From contig JAGAKX010000058.1 in NCBI GenBank assembly GCA_017625435.1, positions 1-64,000 on the forward strand: DNA of 64,000 nt, given 5' to 3'. The position numbers and the translations under genes are program-made. Each line of letters opens with the position of its first letter. Positions within the stretch are counted from its first letter, which is position 1. Source of the DNA: Clostridia bacterium (GTDB lineage Bacteria > Bacillota > Clostridia > Oscillospirales > Acutalibacteraceae). A model generated the notes under the pieces. The model was not told the origin of the DNA. It searched no databases and worked only from the letters and a program-made list of their open reading frames with translations. This document shows, one piece after another, positions 26,223-35,024 of this stretch.

Positions 26223-26912
26223 ATGTCAGTTTTTGTTATTGCAGACCCCCATCTGTCGCTGGGCAGCGAAAAGCCTATGGATATATTCAGAGGATGGCAG
26301 GATTACACCTCCCGCCTTAAATCCAACTGGGAAAAGGTTGTTTCTCCCGGTGATACCGTCGTTATCCCCGGAGACATCTCCTGGGCTATGTCTCTTGAAG
26401 AAGCAAAAACAGACCTTAAATTTATTGACAGCCTCCCCGGAAGAAAAATTATCGGCAAGGGCAACCACGATTACTGGTGGGCTACCATGAGAAAAATGAA
26501 CGCTTTTCTCACGGAAAATGAGCTTCACACAATAAGCTTCCTTTTCAATAATGCCTATGAAGCCGAAAATATTGCGGTATGCGGAACAAGAGGCTGGTTT
26601 TATGACGACAAGGCGGAAAACGCAGAAAAGGTAATAGCCCGTGAAGCGGGAAGGCTTACCGCTTCAATTGAGGAAGCACTTAAAACGGGAAAGGAGCCCG
26701 TAGCCTTTATGCACTACCCCGTGGTATATGAATCGGGTGTGTGTGAGGAGCTTTTAGCGGTGCTTAAAAAGTACGGAATCAAACGGTGCTACTTCGGTCA
26801 CATTCACGGTGACAGAACGGGAAGATACGAGAAATATGAGCACGAGGGAATCACATTTTCGCTGATTTCTGCGGATTTTCTCACATTCTGCCCAAAAAAG
26901 GTTATGCTTTAG
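26223..26912 (+). CDS. Cytoplasmic metallophosphoesterase (COG1768-type)
   Basis: 229 aa without signal peptide. Phosphoesterase blocks: ADPHLS (Asp and His), IPGDISWAM, GKGNHDYWW, MHYPVVYE and FGHIHGDRTGRYEKYEHEG. The GDISW and GNHDYWW forms and the C-terminal ISADFL are those of COG1768 predicted phosphohydrolases. Substrate unknown. The start ATG at 26223 was chosen because it begins just before the first motif; an in-frame extension to 26031 would run antisense over DUF1540. The ribosome site is weak (AGGATAAAT). Confidence 0.88.
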   Translation: MSVFVIADPHLSLGSEKPMDIFRGWQDYTSRLKSNWEKVVSPGDTVVIPGDISWAMSLEEAKTDLKFIDSLPGRKIIGKGNHDYWWATMRKMNAFLTENELHTISFLFNNAYEAENIAVCGTRGWFYDDKAENAEKVIAREAGRLTASIEEALKTGKEPVAFMHYPVVYESGVCEELLAVLKKYGIKRCYFGHIHGDRTGRYEKYEHEGITFSLISADFLTFCPKKVML

Positions 26913-26968
26913 TTATATTATTCTCTGTTTTTTTTCTTAAAACAGTAGCATTTTAAAAATAAATCTGT

Positions 26969-26974
26969 TATAAT
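26969..26974 (+). promoter_or_regulatory. -10 element before tig
   Basis: TATAAT about 57 bp before the tig ATG; the -35 region (around TAGCAT) is poor. Confidence 0.45.
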
Positions 26975-27030
26975 AGCGTGGTTATTAATGACTGCCGTCA
27001 GGCAAATTACGTTCAGGAGGACAAACAAAA

Positions 27031-28416
27031 ATGTTAATTTCAGCAGAAAAGACAGGCAAAAATGAATTTTCAGTTGCACTTTCCATTGATGGAGAAACTT
27101 TTGAAAAGGCTATTCAGAAGGCATACAATAAGGAAAAGGGCAACATTGCACTTCCCGGTTTCAGAAAGGGCAAGGCTCCCCGTAATATGATTGAAAAGGT
27201 TTACGGCGCAGGCGTATTCTATGATGATGCACTTGACATAGCATTCCCCGAGGTTTATGAAGCAGCTCTTAACGAAGCAGGTATCACTCCCATTGACAAC
27301 CCCTTCGATTTCGACATCAAGAAAATCGGCAAGGAAGGCGTTGAGCTTACCTGTAAGGTAACAGTAAAGCCCGAAATCACAATTGAAGGCTACAAGGGCA
27401 TTTCCGCTGTTAAGCCCGCTACAGAGGTTACAGACGAAGAGGTTGAGGCAGAAATCACTCTCAAGCTTCAGCAGAATGCAAGAATCATCTCCGTAGAAGA
27501 CAAGGCTGTTGAAAACGGCAACATCGCAGTTATCGACTTTGAAGGCTTTGTTGACGGCGAAGCTTTTGAAGGCGGCAAGGCAGAGGAATATGAGCTCGAA
27601 ATCGGCTCAGGCTCCTTCATCCCCGGCTTTGAAGAGCAGATTATCGGTCACAACATCGGCGAAGAGTTCGACGTAAACGTTACCTTCCCCGAGGAATACT
27701 CAGAGCCTCTTGCAGGAAAGCCCGCAGTATTCAAAATCAAGCTTCACGCAATTAAGGCTAAGGAGCTTCCCGTAGCAGACGACGATTTCGTTAAGGACGT
27801 TTCCGAATTCGATACACTTGACGAGTACAAGGCTGACATCAGAAAGACTCTTGAGGAGCAGAAGGCTAAGTCCTCCGAAAACTCCTTCAAGAACGAAATC
27901 TACAACAAGCTTGCCGAGCTTGTAACAGACGAAATTCCCGAGGTTATGATTACCCGTTCCGTTGAGGGTATGGTTAACGAATTCAAGTACAGAGTAGAAA
28001 GCCAGGGCATCCCCTTCGAGCAGTATCTCGGCTACCTCGGTATGAGCGTTGATTCTCTCAAGGATTCCTATAAGGAAAGAGCAGAGCTTGATGTTAAGGT
28101 AGAGCTTGCACTTGAAAAGATTGCAGAGCTTGAAGGCGTTGAGGTTTCTGACGAGGACGTTGAAGCAGAGCTTTCCGCTATGGCTGAAAAGTACGGCGTT
28201 GACCTTGACACCGTTAAGAAGGCAGTTCTCCCCGAGACTGTCAAGAAGGAGCTTAAGGCAAGAAAGGCTGACGAAATTGTTATCGCAAATGCAGTAGAGG
28301 AGGGCGCTCCCAAGAAGAAGGCTGCAAAGAAGCCCGCTGCAAAGAAGACAACAAAGAAGAAGGCTGAAGAAGCTCCCGCAGAAGCTACAGAAACAAAAGA
28401 AGAAGCAGCTGAATAA
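27031..28416 (+). CDS. tig: Trigger factor chaperone
   Basis: 461 aa. Ribosome-binding domain at 1-110 with the signature GFRKGKAP; FKBP-type prolyl isomerase domain at about 150-240 (VIDFEGFVDGEAFEGG..., GSFIPGFEEQIIG); C-terminal chaperone arms. The last 40 residues form a Lys/Ala/Glu-rich tail (KKKAAKKPAAKKTTKKK) not found in most trigger factors. It binds nascent chains at the exit tunnel. Strong AGGAGG ribosome site. tig-clpP-clpX is the widely conserved order. Confidence 0.97.
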   Translation: MLISAEKTGKNEFSVALSIDGETFEKAIQKAYNKEKGNIALPGFRKGKAPRNMIEKVYGAGVFYDDALDIAFPEVYEAALNEAGITPIDNPFDFDIKKIGKEGVELTCKVTVKPEITIEGYKGISAVKPATEVTDEEVEAEITLKLQQNARIISVEDKAVENGNIAVIDFEGFVDGEAFEGGKAEEYELEIGSGSFIPGFEEQIIGHNIGEEFDVNVTFPEEYSEPLAGKPAVFKIKLHAIKAKELPVADDDFVKDVSEFDTLDEYKADIRKTLEEQKAKSSENSFKNEIYNKLAELVTDEIPEVMITRSVEGMVNEFKYRVESQGIPFEQYLGYLGMSVDSLKDSYKERAELDVKVELALEKIAELEGVEVSDEDVEAELSAMAEKYGVDLDTVKKAVLPETVKKELKARKADEIVIANAVEEGAPKKKAAKKPAAKKTTKKKAEEAPAEATETKEEAAE

Positions 28417-28420
28417 TAAT

Positions 28421-28526
28421 CCGTAACTCCGTCAATAATCAGGCGGTAAGGATAATTTTTCCTGATTACGGCTAATTTCGGCACATATACTGAACGGTCG
28501 GGGATATATAAATATTTCCGGCCGTT
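28421..28526 (+). promoter_or_regulatory. Structured tig-clpP intergenic region
   Basis: Two hairpins in a row: TAATCAGG...CCTGATTA (about 28436-28468, with an alternative outer stem CCGTAA / TTACGG) and AACGGTCGG / CCGGCCGTT (28493-28526) followed by TTTTG. The second may be a partial terminator that tunes clpPX against tig. Confidence 0.5.
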
Positions 28527-28584
28527 TTGAAAAGGCTGACGGGAGTTGAACCCATCACGCCTGAAAACTAAAGGAGGATTCACT

Positions 28585-29184
28585 ATGTTACCTAATCCCT
28601 ATATGTCACTTGTTCCCACCGTTATTGAGCAGACAAACCGCGGTGAAAGAGCTTACGACATTTACTCCAGACTTCTCAACGACAGAATCATAGTTCTCTC
28701 CGAAGAAGTAAATGATGTTACGGCAAGCCTTGTTGTGGCTCAGCTTCTTTTCCTTGAGGGTCAGGACCCCGAAAAGGATATTTCCCTTTACATCAACTCC
28801 CCCGGCGGCTCCGTTTCCGCAGGCTTTGCAATTTTTGACACAATGAATTACATCAAGTGCGATGTTTCCACAATCTGTATGGGTATGGCAGCCTCTATGG
28901 GTGCATTCCTTCTTGCAGCAGGCGCACCCGGAAAGAGATACGCTCTTCCCAATGCGGAAATTATGATTCATCAGCCTTTGGGCGGTGCAAGAGGTCAGGC
29001 CTCCGACATCAAGATTGCGGCAGACCATATTCTCAAGACCCGTCAGAAGCTCAATGAAATCCTTGCAAAGGAAACCGGTAAGCCCATTGAGGTTATTGAG
29101 CGTGACACAGACCGTGACAACTTTATGAGTGCAGAAGAGGCTCTCGAATACGGTCTTATTGACAAGGTTCTTTACAACAGATAA
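28585..29184 (+). CDS. clpP: ATP-dependent Clp protease proteolytic subunit
   Basis: 199 aa. Catalytic triad visible: Ser in [11 protein letters not shown], His in MIHQPLGG, Asp in [14 protein letters not shown]. The N-terminal loop [17 protein letters not shown] is that of standard ClpP. The start at 28585 follows AAAGGAGG by seven bases; the upstream ATG at 28546 lacks a site and adds non-family residues. Partner ATPase ClpX lies 17 bp downstream. Confidence 0.98.
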   Translation: MLPNPYMSLVPTVIEQTNRGERAYDIYSRLLNDRIIVLSEEVNDVTASLVVAQLLFLEGQDPEKDISLYINSPGGSVSAGFAIFDTMNYIKCDVSTICMGMAASMGAFLLAAGAPGKRYALPNAEIMIHQPLGGARGQASDIKIAADHILKTRQKLNEILAKETGKPIEVIERDTDRDNFMSAEEALEYGLIDKVLYNR

Positions 29185-29201
29185 ATCGGGAGGAAATTCC
29201 A

Positions 29202-30494
29202 TTGGCTAAATATGACGATCCCAAGGATAGGCTTCGCTGTTCCTTCTGCGGCAGAACGCAGGACCAGGTTTCAATGCTCATTCAGGGCCCCGATGCCTTT
29301 ATTTGCGATGAGTGTATTGAAAACTGCGTAAGCATCATTTCTCAGGGTGACGGAAATCCCAAAAAGAATACAAAGAAAAAGGCTTCCTCTCCCAGGCTTC
29401 TTCCCAAGCCCGAGGAGCTTAAGGCAAAGCTGGATGAATACGTTATCGGTCAGGACCAGGCAAAAATTGCCCTGTCCGTTGCCGTGTATAACCACTATAA
29501 GAGAATCTACAGAAAAGCTAAGACCGATGTTGAAATCAACAAGTCAAACGTGCTTCTCTTAGGTCCTACGGGTGTAGGTAAAACCTTCCTTGCACAGACA
29601 CTTGCAAAGACACTTGATGTTCCCTTTGCAATTGCGGACGCAACCACTCTTACAGAGGCAGGCTACGTCGGTGAGGACGTTGAAAACATTCTTTTAAGAC
29701 TTATTCAGGCTGCCGATTTTGATATAGAAAAAGCGGAAAGAGGCATTATCTACGTTGACGAAATAGATAAGATTGCCAGAAAAAGCGAAAACACCTCCAT
29801 TACCCGTGACGTAAGCGGTGAAGGTGTTCAGCAGGCTCTTCTGAAAATTCTTGAAGGCACTCTTGCAAATGTTCCCCCTCAGGGCGGCAGAAAGCATCCT
29901 CAGCAGGAATTTTTACAGATAGACACCACAAATATTCTCTTTATCTGCGGCGGTGCCTTTGACGGCATTGAAAAAATCGTTGAAAAGAGAATGGGAAATT
30001 CGGTATTGGGCTTCGGCTCGGAAATTCTTCTGAAATCTGAGCTTGACGAGGACTCAATTATGTCCAAGGTAATCCCTCAGGACCTTGTAAAGTTCGGTCT
30101 TATCCCTGAGCTTGTAGGCCGTCTTCCCGTGCTGACAGCCCTTAAGAACCTTGACGAGGAGGCTCTTATAAAGATTCTCAAGGAGCCTAAAAATTCTCTC
30201 TTCAAGCAGTATCAGGGACTTTTCGGTATTGATGATGTTGAGCTTGAATTTACGGATGAAGCATTCTCTGAAATTGCAAAATCCGCTCTTGAAAAGAAAA
30301 CGGGCGCACGAGGACTCCGTGCAATAATGGAAAAGGTTCTTCTTCCCATTATGTATACAGCTCCCTCTGACCCCTCCATTGAGAAAATCACCGTTACAAA
30401 GGAATGTGTTGTAAACGGAGCTCTTCCCGTGATTCAGAGAAATCCCTCAAGGCTCACAGCCGCAAAGGATGCATTAAAACCCACAATTGCGTAA
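29202..30494 (+). CDS. clpX: ClpX ATPase subunit of the Clp protease
   Basis: 430 aa. N-terminal C4 zinc finger (CSFCGRTQ...CDECIENC), Walker A GPTGVGKT, Walker [10 protein letters not shown], sensor and SSD region with the [11 protein letters not shown] block. The IGF-type ClpP-docking loop region is around [12 protein letters not shown]. Translation starts at TTG (29202), placed eight bases after GGGAGG; no ATG fits as well. Unfolds substrates for ClpP. Confidence 0.97.
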   Translation: MAKYDDPKDRLRCSFCGRTQDQVSMLIQGPDAFICDECIENCVSIISQGDGNPKKNTKKKASSPRLLPKPEELKAKLDEYVIGQDQAKIALSVAVYNHYKRIYRKAKTDVEINKSNVLLLGPTGVGKTFLAQTLAKTLDVPFAIADATTLTEAGYVGEDVENILLRLIQAADFDIEKAERGIIYVDEIDKIARKSENTSITRDVSGEGVQQALLKILEGTLANVPPQGGRKHPQQEFLQIDTTNILFICGGAFDGIEKIVEKRMGNSVLGFGSEILLKSELDEDSIMSKVIPQDLVKFGLIPELVGRLPVLTALKNLDEEALIKILKEPKNSLFKQYQGLFGIDDVELEFTDEAFSEIAKSALEKKTGARGLRAIMEKVLLPIMYTAPSDPSIEKITVTKECVVNGALPVIQRNPSRLTAAKDALKPTIA

Positions 30495-30537
30495 CAAATT
30501 CGGATTTCGGAATTCGGAGTTTTTAGACAGTTCAAAA

Positions 30538-30580
30538 AAGAGGTAATACGGAATTTACCGTATTACCTCTCATTTTTTTG
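30538..30580 (+). terminator. Terminator of tig-clpP-clpX
   Basis: A 12-bp perfect stem GAGGTAATACGG / CCGTATTACCTC followed by TCATTTTTTT. Confidence 0.92.
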
Positions 30581-30604
30581 GAAACTCTCCGTTTCAGCGG
30601 GTTT

Positions 30605-31189
30605 TTATTCAATAATCATATAATAGTTATGGATTTTTTCCAGCTTGTAGTATTCTTCCTTTGCCACACGGAAGCCGAGCCTTTCGTAGAAGCCCACATT
30701 TTCGGGATTCTGCGTTTCAAGACCTACCTTGAAGCCCCGGGACAGCATATCCTCTATTCCCATTTTAAGAAGACGGGTAGCAACTCCCTTGCCCTGATGC
30801 TCAGGTGACACAAAAACGGGAGATACAATGTAGGTTTTATCATCAAAAATATCCTTGTTATCAAGGTGGGAATACGCCATAAGACACTTTATTGTAAGGG
30901 GCCAGTAAAGGACAAGGAAGGGCCAGTTGATGCACTGCAGAAACTGCCACATTGTATAGTCATAATGGGCTTCACGGAGAATGAGAAGTCCCCTCTGTTC
31001 CTCGTCAAAATAGAAAATATCCTTCTTTTTTGAGGAATTCAGGCGGATAAGAAACCAATGGTAAATGAATCTTTTTCTGATTTTTTCATTTTTGCAGGCA
31101 AAAACGTAAACGGGGTCATTAACGTAAGCCTCGCTTGCCATTTTCGCATAATATTTCAGCGTTTTTCTGTCAATTTTATTTCCTGCCAT
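30605..31189 (-). CDS. GNAT-family N-acetyltransferase
   Basis: 194 aa. The acetyl-CoA-binding motif is EHQGKGVATRLLK (about 130-142), followed by GLETQNPENVGFYERLGF, the usual GNAT beta5-alpha4 end. The N-terminal part (YVFACKNEKIRKRFIYHW) resembles the subgroup annotated as generic acetyltransferases; the substrate is unknown. GGGAGTGAG precedes the ATG. It has its own unit between two terminators. Confidence 0.9.
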   Translation of the reverse strand: MAGNKIDRKTLKYYAKMASEAYVNDPVYVFACKNEKIRKRFIYHWFLIRLNSSKKKDIFYFDEEQRGLLILREAHYDYTMWQFLQCINWPFLVLYWPLTIKCLMAYSHLDNKDIFDDKTYIVSPVFVSPEHQGKGVATRLLKMGIEDMLSRGFKVGLETQNPENVGFYERLGFRVAKEEYYKLEKIHNYYMIIE

Positions 31190-31245
31190 AATCTCACTCC
31201 CGAAAAGTATATATTAATAATACCATATAACATAAAAATAATCAA

Positions 31246-31262
31246 CCGCACAAAAAGTGCGG
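31246..31262 (-). terminator. Terminator of the sigma-serpin-dockerin operon
   Basis: Stem CCGCAC / GTGCGG with a five-base loop; on the minus strand followed by TTGATTATTTTTA. Confidence 0.7.
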
Positions 31263-31295
31263 CTGACTGAGGATAATCTTTATGCTGAAAAATGT

Positions 31296-32108
31296 TTATT
31301 CAGGAGAAAGCCCCACCGCTAAGCGAAGCACAAGCCTTGCATCCACAGAATTCACCGTTCCGTCTGCATTTGTATCACATTGAATAAGAGAATCGTACTG
31401 TTCAAGCCCCACGGCACAGCGGAGAATAAATCTCGCATCGGAGGCTGAGTATCTGCCATCATAATCGGCATCACCGTTAAGTCCGAAATCTTCAATTCTG
31501 ACGAGATAATTATATTCTATACTATCAAGGTATTCCTTGTCGGAAAAATATTCCTGCGCGGGATAAAAAAATGCCTCATCGCCGTTTGCCATATAAACAT
31601 ATAAGGCGACACGGGGATCAGAAGACGGAAGAAAATATTCCGCTTCTCTGACACCTTCAATATATTTACAGGAAATACCCTGTGTGATTGCTTCAATATC
31701 CGAAGCATATTCTTCCTTTATAATGATAATGAACTGAGTTCTGCATAACCACGTATTACCGTCTGCAAGAAGGACGTCGTACATTGTTTTATAATAATAG
31801 TCCTTACCAAAAAAATATTCCTGAGCCTTGTCAAAATATGCTTCATTTTTATCCTTCACCCATACGAGAAGCATAGGTGTATAGGCTGAATCATAGTCGT
31901 CAGGATTGGTAAGCTCACATACCTCTCCTATATATTCGCAGTCAATTGAATCAATTACCTCCTGCACACGGCTTCTGTATTCCTCTTTAAGATAAACCAT
32001 AAAATGAGTTCTTGCAATGTCATCCGCTGCATTGGTGATAATAAGACTGTTTGAAAAAAGTAGTGCAAATATTAACAATAACGTAAAAAGCTTATACTTC
32101 TTTTTCAC
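31296..32108 (-). CDS. Secreted protein with duplicated domain and dockerin
   Basis: 270 aa. Signal peptide at 1-27. Two tandem copies of an unrecognised domain of about 85 residues: both start with a strand and helix (THFMVYLKEEYRSRVQEVID versus TQFIIIIKEEYASDIEAITQ), contain a C-x-YI motif, and end with F-x-x-AQEYF followed by a YxxL strand. Residues about 210-270 are two dockerin-type repeats (GDADYDGRYSASDAR, TNADGTVNSVDAR). Starts with GTG after AAAGGAG. Third gene after the ECF sigma factor and serpin, 36 bp downstream, so it is likely part of that regulon. Function unknown. Confidence 0.8.
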   Translation of the reverse strand: MKKKYKLFTLLLIFALLFSNSLIITNAADDIARTHFMVYLKEEYRSRVQEVIDSIDCEYIGEVCELTNPDDYDSAYTPMLLVWVKDKNEAYFDKAQEYFFGKDYYYKTMYDVLLADGNTWLCRTQFIIIIKEEYASDIEAITQGISCKYIEGVREAEYFLPSSDPRVALYVYMANGDEAFFYPAQEYFSDKEYLDSIEYNYLVRIEDFGLNGDADYDGRYSASDARFILRCAVGLEQYDSLIQCDTNADGTVNSVDARLVLRLAVGLSPE

Positions 32109-32144
32109 ATTGAAACACTCCTTTTTTTGTTTGTTATATTATTT

Positions 32145-33806
32145 TCAAGGATTATTGACAACCCCGGCAAAGAGGGGGACATTGTCATTAAGTGAGATTA
32201 CGAAGGCGAAGGGGCGGTCAAGGACGAAATCCACCTTTTCATCGGGCGGCATTGCGGAGCCTGCTCCCCTGATTACGGTATAGGCGGCAGCCTGCACGCC
32301 CTCCTCGTCAATTTTCACTCTTACGCCGTGGTCTATTTTATCAATGAATATACCTTCGGGATTTGTTGCAAGAGGTGAAAAATCGGAACGAAGCTCATCT
32401 GTTACATCCGTGATACCGAGCTTTTTAATGCCCGACATTACATCCTTTTCGCTCTTTACGTCAAATTTCGGAATTGACAGATTGACTTCAAGGAATTTTC
32501 CGTTTTCATAAGAGTCACCGTAAATATCTTTTCTCGTTACAAGGTCAAGCATCTGAGGGTCAGAGAAAATACTGTCGGCATCAACACCCTCATCGGGAAG
32601 GATAAACCACATTTGTCCGCCGATGTTAAGGCTTAAGGATATTGCCGAGTATTTTTCGCCCCAGAAGTAGTACATATCACGCGTAGCATTCATAAAGGAG
32701 ACCGTCTTATCCCCCGAGGGAGAGTGGAAAACTCCCTTTTCGGTAGCGGATTTTTGGAATTCATCAGACCATTTTGAGGAGAAAACTATTGTAGATGCAA
32801 TTGACATTACGGTGTCGTAATCCGTCTGCACATCGGGGCTCAGCATTCCGTCGGTGTTTTCGGAAAGCCATTCATTAAGAAGCTTATTATACTTTGGGGA
32901 GCCCATAGTACCGCTGTAAACAGATGCGAAATATTTTTCGGATATCGTCTTTACTGCGGTCTTATTATAGCTTACGGAGCTGTTGAGCCATAAAGAATTT
33001 GCCATTATGCTTTTCATAGCTCCGTCATCACGGTAATTTTTCTGCCATATTTTATTAGCTCTGTCGCGAAGGGTATCAATTGATTCTTCCCCGAGAAGCT
33101 CCAGAATCTGCTGACGGGAATTGCCGTCGCAGGTTTCCGCAAGTATTCCGAGAGCCATATAGAGATTAAGGGGGGAGACAATATTGTTTTCGTCGCTTTT
33201 ATCCGTCAGAAGCTCCGAAAGAAGAGTTTTCGAGAAGCTTTTTATATTGTCTGTCTCAACCTCAATTCCCATAAGCTCTCTTTTTGATTCCCACCATTTG
33301 TCGTAGCGGGGGTCAAGCTCGCCTAAGAGCGGGTAGGCAGCCATTTTCGGGTAAGATGCCTTACTGAGGGTCACGGGACGGATATTTTTGTTGCTGTCCG
33401 TTTTGTGGGGATTTATAAAGCCACTCTGAGTTTCATCCTCGGGAGGCGGTAATAATCCTATTATTGTCGTTTTTTCCTCGGGAGGCTCACTATTCGGAGA
33501 AGACGTGGAGCTTTCCTGAGAGTCAGAGGCAGTTGTTTCTTCGGATGAAAAATCACCTGTATTATCTTCCTTCAGGCTCGTTTCGTCACCGCCCGGAAGA
33601 GTTCCGTCATCGGGAGGAAGAACGACACCCGAAAAGGTAAAGGGACCGATAATACCGAGGGCAATAATCACCGCAAACACGGCAGCAAGGGACACTATAA
33701 AGGGAACAATACGCTTTTTACCCGACTTTTTTCCGAAGTCTTCAGCATCGGAAATCAGCTTTTCATCAATGTCGCCTATTGCTTCATATAATTTTTCGCT
33801 TTTCAT
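32145..33806 (-). CDS. Membrane-anchored serpin with anti-sigma-like cytoplasmic head
   Basis: 553 aa. Residues 1-30 (MKSEKLYEAIGDIDEKLISD...) resemble the short cytoplasmic head of Clostridial anti-sigma membrane proteins; 31-55 form one membrane helix; 56-180 a Ser/Thr/Pro/Glu-rich linker; about 185-553 a full serpin fold. The hinge is inhibitory in type (EEGVQAAAYTVIRGAGS) and, aligned on the following PP, P1 is Ser and P1' Ala, which suits elastase-like proteases. The C-terminal strand (FAFVISLNDNVPLFAGVV) is intact. The start overlaps the sigma stop by four bases (ATGA). Membrane serpins that block neutrophil elastase (siropins) are known in related gut bacteria. Confidence 0.9.
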   Translation of the reverse strand: MKSEKLYEAIGDIDEKLISDAEDFGKKSGKKRIVPFIVSLAAVFAVIIALGIIGPFTFSGVVLPPDDGTLPGGDETSLKEDNTGDFSSEETTASDSQESSTSSPNSEPPEEKTTIIGLLPPPEDETQSGFINPHKTDSNKNIRPVTLSKASYPKMAAYPLLGELDPRYDKWWESKRELMGIEVETDNIKSFSKTLLSELLTDKSDENNIVSPLNLYMALGILAETCDGNSRQQILELLGEESIDTLRDRANKIWQKNYRDDGAMKSIMANSLWLNSSVSYNKTAVKTISEKYFASVYSGTMGSPKYNKLLNEWLSENTDGMLSPDVQTDYDTVMSIASTIVFSSKWSDEFQKSATEKGVFHSPSGDKTVSFMNATRDMYYFWGEKYSAISLSLNIGGQMWFILPDEGVDADSIFSDPQMLDLVTRKDIYGDSYENGKFLEVNLSIPKFDVKSEKDVMSGIKKLGITDVTDELRSDFSPLATNPEGIFIDKIDHGVRVKIDEEGVQAAAYTVIRGAGSAMPPDEKVDFVLDRPFAFVISLNDNVPLFAGVVNNP

Positions 33807-34360
33807 ATATTTACTCCTTTCTCTGTCAGTTCTCTTTTTAATTTCTTTCTCAAAGTAAAAAGAAGAGAGGATATTTCGGAGGGAGATAATTTCAGCTCCT
33901 GAGCAATTGACTTTACGGCATCACCGTACCAATAACGCTTTATAAATACGGCTCTGTGCTCTTCATTCAAGGTGTAAAGCCAATCGGTAATAATACGGGA
34001 AAGAAAATTCGCCTCAACCTCGTCCTCTACGCTTACGGGGTCGGGAATACACTCCTCCAGCTCCGACAGTAAAACATATACGCCGCAGTTTCTTTTTGCC
34101 GCTTTATTTTTCCTGTAGAGACTAAGGGCCGTGTTTCTCGTGATTCTACCTATGTACGCCTTGAAGAATTCGGGGGAATCCGGAGGAATAGAATTCCAGA
34201 GCTTGAAATATGTGTCGTTTTCGCACTCCTCGGCATCTTCCCTGAGACCCGTTATATTAAAGGCTATATAACGGATAAAATCCCCGTATTTACCGGCGGT
34301 TTCACGGATTGCCGTTTCGTCACGCTTAAAAAACAGTTCAATGATTTTTTTGTCATCCAT
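33803..34360 (-). CDS. ECF-type sigma-70 family RNA polymerase sigma factor
   Basis: 185 aa. Region 2 at about 20-80 (IAFNITGLREDAEECENDTYFKLW) and region 4 at about 125-180 (LNEEHRAVFIKRYWYGDAVKSIAQELKLSPSEISSLLFTLRKK), the usual two-domain ECF layout. Strong GGAGGG ribosome site. Its stop overlaps the start of the membrane serpin, so the serpin takes the place normally held by the anti-sigma factor. It lies just downstream of a terminator, hence has its own promoter within 34361-34443, which I cannot define. Confidence 0.9.
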   Translation of the reverse strand: MDDKKIIELFFKRDETAIRETAGKYGDFIRYIAFNITGLREDAEECENDTYFKLWNSIPPDSPEFFKAYIGRITRNTALSLYRKNKAAKRNCGVYVLLSELEECIPDPVSVEDEVEANFLSRIITDWLYTLNEEHRAVFIKRYWYGDAVKSIAQELKLSPSEISSLLFTLRKKLKRELTEKGVNI

Positions 34361-34443
34361 ATTTTTCCCTCCTCACCCTATAAGACGCAGAAAAAAGAGA
34401 AATATTTAAATATTTATATCATTTTATCATATAAAAAGGAAAA

Positions 34444-34460
34444 CGCTCGGAAACCGAGCG
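34444..34460 (-). terminator. Terminator after the 48-aa peptide gene
   Basis: CGCTCGG-aaa-CCGAGCG; on the minus strand followed by TTTTCCTTTTTA. Confidence 0.75.
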
Positions 34461-34493
34461 CTTTTCTTTACAGATCTGTTAAAAATGAAAAAC

Positions 34494-34640
34494 TTATGCG
34501 TTTTCAGCATTGTCACCTTCAGTATTGCCGGAGTTACCGCCAAAACCGCTGAGAAGGTTTGCAAACATCTGGAATAATCTTTCAAGAATTGCGATGAATT
34601 CATAGATAAAAGCGTAATCGCTATCCCATGTGCCGTTCAT
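34494..34640 (-). CDS. Small amphipathic peptide (48 aa)
   Basis: 48 aa: an acidic start, a hydrophobic/amphipathic helix (FIYEFIAILERLFQMFANLL), then SGFGG and an Asn/Glu/Gly tail. The ATG at 34640 follows GAGGTGA at a proper distance. No signal peptide or known family. Own terminator downstream. One of three such genes in tandem with 34855-34983 and 35025-35201. Confidence 0.65.
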   Translation of the reverse strand: MNGTWDSDYAFIYEFIAILERLFQMFANLLSGFGGNSGNTEGDNAENA

Positions 34641-34779
34641 TATTTTCACCTCTCTATATAGATTTGCATTATAAATTCGCATCTTTATATTAGCACAATT
34701 AAAATTATATTTCAACACTTAAATAAAAAAATTTAAAAATATTCAAAAATTTGGTAAATTTTATGTAAAAAAGAAAGAA

Positions 34780-34797
34780 CCGGCGGTTTTACGCCGG
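34780..34797 (-). terminator. Terminator after the 42-aa peptide gene
   Basis: CCGGCG-gtttta-CGCCGG; on the minus strand followed by TTCTTTCTTTTTT. Confidence 0.75.
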
Positions 34798-34854
34798 CTT
34801 TTAGCTTATGCTATTTTCTTGCCCTGTAAAAAAGGCCGTTTCCTGAGCATCAAC

Positions 34855-34983
34855 TTATGCTTCGGGAGTTGTTTCTGCGCCACCTGTAAGCTTTGCAAAG
34901 AAATCCTTAATCATGTTGATGAAATTTACAAGAGCCTCCGCGAACTTTGCAATGGTCTCTGTGATAGCAGTTGCTTCGTTCAT
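34855..34983 (-). CDS. Small amphipathic peptide (42 aa)
   Basis: 42 aa, MNEATAITETIAKFAEALVN... then FINMIKDFFAKLTGGAETTPEA. The ATG at 34983 is preceded by AGAGGTGTCACA. The helix carries the pattern I-K-x-F-F-x-x-L shared with the 58-aa neighbour. Small size, ribosome site, conserved pattern and a dedicated terminator together support a real gene; no function is known. Confidence 0.65.
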   Translation of the reverse strand: MNEATAITETIAKFAEALVNFINMIKDFFAKLTGGAETTPEA

Positions 34984-35024
34984 TGTGACACCTCTTTTCT
35001 TTTATAAAATTATACTATCCGAAA

